DNA of 22,786 nt, taken from the NCBI RefSeq assembly GCF_000006405.1, contig NW_003206035.1:1-22786 (forward strand), read 5' to 3'. The notes below the pieces were generated by a model that was not told the DNA's origin, ran no database searches, and saw nothing but the letters and a program-made list of their open reading frames with translations. Position numbers and translations under genes: made by a program. Origin of the DNA: Perkinsus marinus ATCC 50983 (lineage: Eukaryota; Perkinsozoa; Perkinsida; Perkinsidae). Positions 18,061-22,786 of this stretch are shown piece by piece (the first letter of the stretch is position 1; every line of letters begins with the position of its first letter).

Positions 18061-18985
18061 CAGTCGTTAGCGTTGCTACGCTTCTTTAATTTTTTTTTTC
18101 AAATGCTTGGCATCATATCATGTTAACCTCGAGATATTACTTGTCCCTCATCATGTTGGGTATTGTCATGTACCCAATCTGTCTGGTTAAGAGTCTCGGA
18201 TCATTGGGGTACCTCATTACGGTTAGTATTCTCGGAATATTCTGGTTGGCTATCGTAGCTCTATATCTCCTTGGCTCGAATAGTATCTCCGAGAACTTCG
18301 ATCGTGGTCATGGCATGATCGTCATGCATATGCCCCTGTCAGCTGGATCGCCTGCATCGAGGGTGTCACGACGTACATCTTCGGTTTCTGCAACCAAGCT
18401 AACATGCCCGAGATCCACATTGAGATGAGCAATAGGAGCCCTAAGAAGCTGCGCTCGGTCGCCGTCTGGTCTGCCGTTATTTGCACTGCTGTTTACTTCA
18501 TTATTGCCATCTCGTTCCTTCTGGTTTTCGGTTCTGATGCACAGAGTAGTGTCTTGCTTAACATGGCTGATTGGATTCCCCAGGGTGATGTTGTTGTCAT
18601 CATTGGCTTCATTTGGACGGGCATTTCATTCATTGGCACTTATCCGTGTATGGTGTATCCTGTCCGTGTTGCCCTCATCAACACCTTCCAACCAAAGCGT
18701 GCTGACTTCTGAGGAGTTGTAGTCGTTACTATCGCTGTCGTCATCTCTCATCTCATCGATATCGCTTTGCCTGATGTATTCATTCTGATGGGTTGCCTCG
18801 GTGCTGTTGCTGGATCCATCCTGTGTTTCATTGCTCCTGGGTATCTCTGCATATACATCTCGAAGAGCAAGAGATTCTTCGCTGCTGAGAATTGGTTGTA
18901 TGCAGCATTCGTTATCCTGGGTTGCATTACCTTGGTTGGTGGTACCGCGATATCGGTTTACCAGATCCTAGAGTTCGCTGAGTAG
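18061..18985 (+). pseudogene. AAAP/SLC38-like amino-acid transporter remnant, intronless
   Basis: Pieces in two frames read as the C-terminal two-thirds of an amino acid/auxin permease type carrier. The first (18120-18300) gives YYLSLIMLGIVMYPICLVKS and GYLITVSILGIFWLAIVALY. The frame shifts near 18300-18320. The second continues APVSWIACIEGVTTYIFGFC, NQANMPEIHIEMSNRSPKKL, SDAQSSVLLN, WTGISFIGTYPCMVYPVR, LPDVFILMGCLGAVAGSI, ending in TAG at 18985. A TGA interrupts at 18711 where the protein should run on. The first transmembrane segments are absent. There is no intron in about 870 nt, against one per 70-180 nt in the neighbouring genes, so it may be a retrocopy. A functional gene with sequencing errors is the main alternative. 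Confidence 0.75.
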
Positions 18986-20030
18986 ATGACTACTACTACA
19001 CTAATACGAATCATAAAGACGAATAACAACACTATCTGTTGTACTGCGATTGAAATGTGATGGAAGAATGGTTTCTTATTATTAGGCTGTTGACCAACTG
19101 TTGACTCCTATTACTGTTGACATTGTATGTGAGTCCATAGTGGTAAAACCGCTAGGAATGCGTTAGGAGTGTTGCTGGTTATTTACTTCATTGAACTTAT
19201 AAAATGGTTGTCTTACCCTTAGACTGTCACAGGGGCTATGTTATGCTACCAGGAAGGTCTACCCTCTGAGCGCTGGGTTCCTATATTGCTGATTTTGGTT
19301 TTTGTTGGCTATCGTGATAGACACCGCTGCTCTTGTTTTTCACTGCCACTTTGTCCTCCCCGTTACACAGTATTCTTCGCGGGTGAGCAGAGTAGCAAAT
19401 TCAGTGGCTACCCTCATTTTGAAGGGTCTCCTGCGTCTCGGCGGTTGGTCTTTATCAACGTTGTTAGCATTCTTACCAAGTCAGCTGGTGCTGCTGTAAA
19501 TTTGGCCAGTTTGCCAATTGTCACACTTCAGCAGCGATGGTTCATCATTGTCTGGCAGACAATGTCTGCAATGATGTTCATTATGAAAGAGTCCATCGCT
19601 GTGCCCACGATTTGCTAGAGAAGTACTCCGTGGGGATTTTTTTCTTTGAAGCATCGGCAACATGCGTTTGTCTTCAGCCTTCTCCCCACATTCATCATAA
19701 TTTCCTCCATTGGTCGGATGCTGAGTCTTCTCGTAGTGTCAGTTGAGTGGCAAGGATAGCCTCAGCGTTTCGATACGTTCTTTGTGATCACTGACTGATA
19801 TATTCTATCATCATACATATCCTCATCTGCTCTGTTACTCCTCGCGAGTACTTGAAGCCGTACCTCATCATTCTCTCTTCCTACTGGTATTCGTCATGCG
19901 TCATCACCGACCACGGTTATTTTCACCAAGAGATGGCCGCTGGCTGATAGCAATGCTGTCAGTCTGTTTTTTTAGGTGCGCTGACGATACCTCTCAATGT
20001 CTAGGCTTTACTGTGACTGTGAGTGTTATA
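18986..20030. other. No recognised gene; hydrophobic open-frame fragments
   Basis: Overlapping + frames at 19238-19618 and 19302-19499 are rich in hydrophobic residues (LAIVIDTAALVFHCHF, FIIVWQTMSAMMFIMK) but change frame and end early. They could be remains of another membrane protein; I cannot name it. No family A, B or C copy is seen. Confidence 0.4.
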
Positions 20031-20708
20031 TATTGCTGATATTCATCGGATGAATTTCGTCCTTCTCTAACTACCCTCTAGAGGTGTAGGACTGATTAGC
20101 TGGGATCGAAGGCGGGGGGCTTCGCCGATTTACGTGATCCGAGTTTACCTCGCAAAGAGGAACTTTGAACAATCCCGCTCCTCTTACTGAGCTTAAAGCT
20201 CCACCGGACGCCCAGTGACGGAACTGCAATACGAGTTCTTAGGCGTGAGGAGTCTCCGGATGCTCAGGTTGAGCTTGGTTTCACACCGTTCCTCATTGCA
20301 AGGCCGGCTGCCCTGAAATTATCGAGAAGCGGCGGGGCCCTCGGTCGGAGCGAGTCGCTCTTGAGTGATATTTTGAGACTATTATTCTTAGGTTATCGCC
20401 CACGTCAGAAGGTTTTGGCAGTGTCCAGGGGGAATCGTAATCGGACCCCAATGTTTCATCTCTCTGTGTAGCAATCAGCGCCTGGCAGGGGATGTGACTC
20501 ACTGAATCATGACCCTTGACGTCAGCGCTGCTGACTCAGCTGCAACGCCTTCACTGATGTGGGCGCCTTCAGGCCTGTTTGGGTGTTTGTGAGTCAGTTC
20601 GGCGTTCCTTCAAGAAATTTCCTTGCCGTAGCTAACTATAGGGTCTGAATCCTCTTTTGGGTCGTTACTCCTATTTCTTCATGCTCTCACCACTCGCTGT
20701 GTAGGCGG
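20030..20708. other. GC-richer non-coding stretch
   Basis: No coding signal. It contains GGATGCTCAGGTTGAGC at about 20258, a lone unit head of the downstream 130-bp repeat. It also contains a 20530-20630 segment (AACGCCTTCACTGATG, GAGTCAGTTCGGCGTTCC) that recurs at 21640-21710. I compared it with rRNA and snRNA features and found none. Confidence 0.45.
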
Positions 20709-20778
20709 CCTATGATCCGCCGTTTACCAGCTTGATATGCAGCGCACCCCATGAGGGAGTCTCCCGGGGGGGTCTAGC

Positions 20779-20830
20779 TGCGACACCGCACCGTGCGGTG
20801 TCGCACCGCACCGCCGTCGTGACGACGGCG
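20779..20830. repeat. Two adjacent GC-rich perfect hairpins
   Basis: TGCGACACCGCA-CCG-TGCGGTGTCGCA (20779-20805; 12-bp arms) is followed by CGCCGTCG-TGA-CGACGGCG (20812-20830; 8-bp arms). There is no T tract, and the context is eukaryotic, so this is not a bacterial-type terminator. Confidence 0.85.
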
Positions 20831-21034
20831 TGTTGGCGGCCTGTGGTGGGCGAGGAGTGGCAGGTGGCCCTCCCGTCGGGTGACAGTCACTCAGTGACTT
20901 TCTCGGGTTATTGCCCATCGGCAGGTGGCCTGGGCTGCCCAGGTTGGGCACTGATTTTTCTTTTCGTCTCTCTCCCATTTATTATTCAATGCTATGTCAT
21001 AATGACCACGGGTTGTGGTCCTCGACGTGAGCAG

Positions 21035-21560
21035 GCTCGGGTTGAGCAAAGTTCACTTCTATTTACACCTCAAGGCTGGTTGCCTAGTGGTGTGCGGATG
21101 GCGGCAGGTGGCCTCCCCCCGAGTGATATCTCTGGGATACTTTGCCGAATATGGCTCAGTGAAATGGTCTCTGGAGGCTCGGGTTGAGCATGGTTCATTC
21201 AAGGCTTGCCTGCTTAGTGGTGGACGGGTAGTGGCAGGTGGCCCTCCCCCCGAATGATATTCTCGGATAGTCTGCCCGATATGGCTCAGTGCGATGATCT
21301 CCGGATGCTCGGGTTGAGCATGGTTCATTCAAAGCTTGCTGCTTAGTGGTGGGCGGGTAGTGGCAGGTGGCCCTCCCCCCCAAATGATATTGTAGGATAA
21401 CTGCCCAACATGGCACAGCGAAATGATTTCTAGATGCTCGGGTTGGGCATGGTTCGTCTAAGGCGGAAATGCGGGTTAGGTGCGGATGCGACGGGTGGCA
21501 CTTCCCCACCCAGAGGGTATTTTTTGGGTAATTGCTTAACGGCATGTGGCCTTGGGCTGC
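21035..21560 (+). repeat. Tandem repeat, about 130-bp unit, four copies
   Basis: Units begin GCTCGGGTTGAGCA or GCTCGGGTTGGGCA at 21035, 21177, 21307 and 21436 (spacing 142, 130, 129). Each holds GTGGCAGGTGGCCCTCCCCC or a close variant, and a GATAxxxTGCCxxAxATGGC stretch. The fourth is diverged. A stray unit sits at 22172. Confidence 0.85.
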
Positions 21561-22440
21561 CCAGGCTGGGCACTGTTTTGCTCGCTCTTCGTCCCTTTTC
21601 TTCTCAGCATTTCACTTCTGATGAGAATGATTCCAACAGTAACGCCTCCACTGAGTTAGGTCCTTTCAGGCCCGTTTTTTTTTGGCGTGAGTGGGTCAGT
21701 TCGGCGTTCCTTGTCGTATCCATACCGGTTCATTGGATGCTCGCGTTTAGCTCGGACCGGGCTGCTGGGTACACCCCTATTTCATCCTCAAGGCTGGCGG
21801 CTCTGTGATTACTGTTTGAGGGCAGGTGATCTGGACTGTCCAGGCTGGACATGCAGTACCTGACAATGGCTCCCTTCTATCTAAAATCCAGCCCCTACCA
21901 TATTGGCCATATTGTCAGTTCAACATTGTAAGCACTAATGCCTTCTCAAGGCCCATGAGTCATGGGAGTGGCTTCCATCTCCTCATGACCTCCCACATTG
22001 CATGAGCGACCTATGATGGGCCGTGTACCGACACAGTGTACAGTATATCCCTGGGGGGAGAATTCCTGCGTGGTAGTCTTCCTTTTCATTTTCGAAGTGA
22101 CTCAGCGTCTAGATCGAGTATTCAACTACGGGTTGTAGTTCACTCCGGGTAGTACACAGTGATTTCTGGATGCTCGGATTGAGCCTAGCTCATTTATCGC
22201 CTGGTGGTGTGTTGGAAGTGGCAGGTGGCCCCCCCCCCGCGTGATATCTCTCTCAGATAACTGCTCATTGAGCAGTGCTCAACGGCGGGTGGCCTTGGCT
22301 GCCCAGGCTGGGCACTGTTTTCTTTGTCCTTTGGTCTTCCTTTTCTCAGCATTTCAATCCTGATGATAATGATATCAACAATAACGTTTTCCACTGAGCT
22401 ACGGCGTTTCTGCCTGTGGCCGACTTCAGGTCTGGTTCCC

Positions 22441-22786
22441 TATTAGGGACATCCCTGCCTTCTTCAGCACAAGGAGGGTTTCTCTGCAGGGATGCTCGGG
22501 AGCTGGAGCGGTAGTAGGCTCACATGGAGCTATTCTTTCTGAGTCGCCAGGGGGCGACAGAGCGAGCCGTGGAGAGGAGTGCTCCGCTTCGAGTTGACCA
22601 ACCTCCCACTACTGCATTGATCGATGCGACGGATACGGAGAGGTATAGTATAGTCTACATTATGAATAGTGATTCTTCACCCTTGGCTTTCCAAACCGGG
22701 GTAGTGGTTGGGCAGGTATCATTGAACTACTCGGTTAGATCTCTCTTACTTCATATCTCTTTCGTTGCTATTCTTGAGATCTATAG
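22441..22786. other. No gene recognised at right edge
   Basis: A short hairpin GTCGCC-AGGG-GGCGAC lies at 22543-22558. No open frame or repeat match of note is seen. Confidence 0.4.

Larger units (their letters stand above)
20709..22440. repeat. Higher-order repeat block, unit about 1.1-1.3 kb
   Basis: CCTATGATCCGCCGTTTACC at 20709 recurs as CCTATGATGGGCCGTGTACC near 22010. GCCCAGGTTGGGCACTG near 20937 recurs as GCCCAGGCTGGGCACTG near 21558 and 22300. TTCTCAGCATTTCA and TGATGA(G/T)AATGAT recur near 21600 and 22345. The 130-bp tandem array lies inside. Confidence 0.7.

Noticed and set aside
18705-18720. TGA at 18711 as a recoded codon
   Set aside because: ARP6, Pelota and ATG9 all terminate at TGA in the expected place, so reassignment is unlikely. 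Loss of function is simpler.
20030-20708. rRNA or snRNA gene
   Set aside because: The GC content and hairpins suggested it, but no conserved rRNA or snRNA motif could be found.
21035-21560. CRISPR-like array
   Set aside because: Whole 130-bp units repeat with no short repeat plus unique spacer pattern, and the context is eukaryotic.

Overview
The window looks like nuclear DNA of an intron-rich microbial eukaryote. Three conserved housekeeping genes can be assembled exon by exon from the raw sequence, with 40 introns that all begin GT and end AG. Reading phase stays consistent across every junction. All three genes end in TGA, so the code looks standard. I cannot name the species; an intron-rich protist such as a fornicate metamonad is a low-confidence guess. 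No bacterial operon, rRNA, CRISPR array or virus-like element was recognised.

Layout, left to right. 1-756: no recognised gene, only short hairpins and repeats. 757-2930 (+): actin-related protein 6 (ARP6), 8 exons, 471 aa, with an antisense tRNA-Arg(ACG) inside intron 6. 3228-5503 (-): Pelota/Dom34, 13 exons, 407 aa, convergent with ARP6. 5504-7135: repeat-filled spacer. 7136-17731 (-): ATG9, 21 exons, 774 aa, spread over 10.6 kb because most introns are packed with repeats. 17732-18985 (+): an intronless, broken amino-acid transporter of the AAAP/SLC38-like type, divergent from ATG9. 18986-22786: GC-richer DNA with no recognised gene, including tandem repeats of about 130 bp inside a larger repeat of about 1.1-1.3 kb, and strong GC hairpins.

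The unusual part is the repeat landscape. Family A is a short element of about 110-130 bp with inverted ends (TGGAGTTTCACCC / GGGTGAAACTCCA) and a conserved core; it has no coding capacity, so it resembles a MITE, a non-autonomous DNA transposon. Family B is a longer AT-rich repeat with a CTCAGCTGAGCTCAGC core and an end reading CAACACATGTAGTTGACCATG, often in dimers or inverted pairs. Family C has inverted ends (TGTCAAATTGATATG) and occurs twice, once with a family A copy inside it. Nearly all copies lie in introns or spacers. Introns without a repeat are 41-54 nt, while repeat-bearing introns run to about 900 nt, so gene length here is largely set by these elements.

The three intact genes do unrelated core jobs: ARP6 in histone H2A.Z exchange, Pelota in rescue of stalled ribosomes, and ATG9 in autophagosome membrane supply. 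No functional system linking them is implied.
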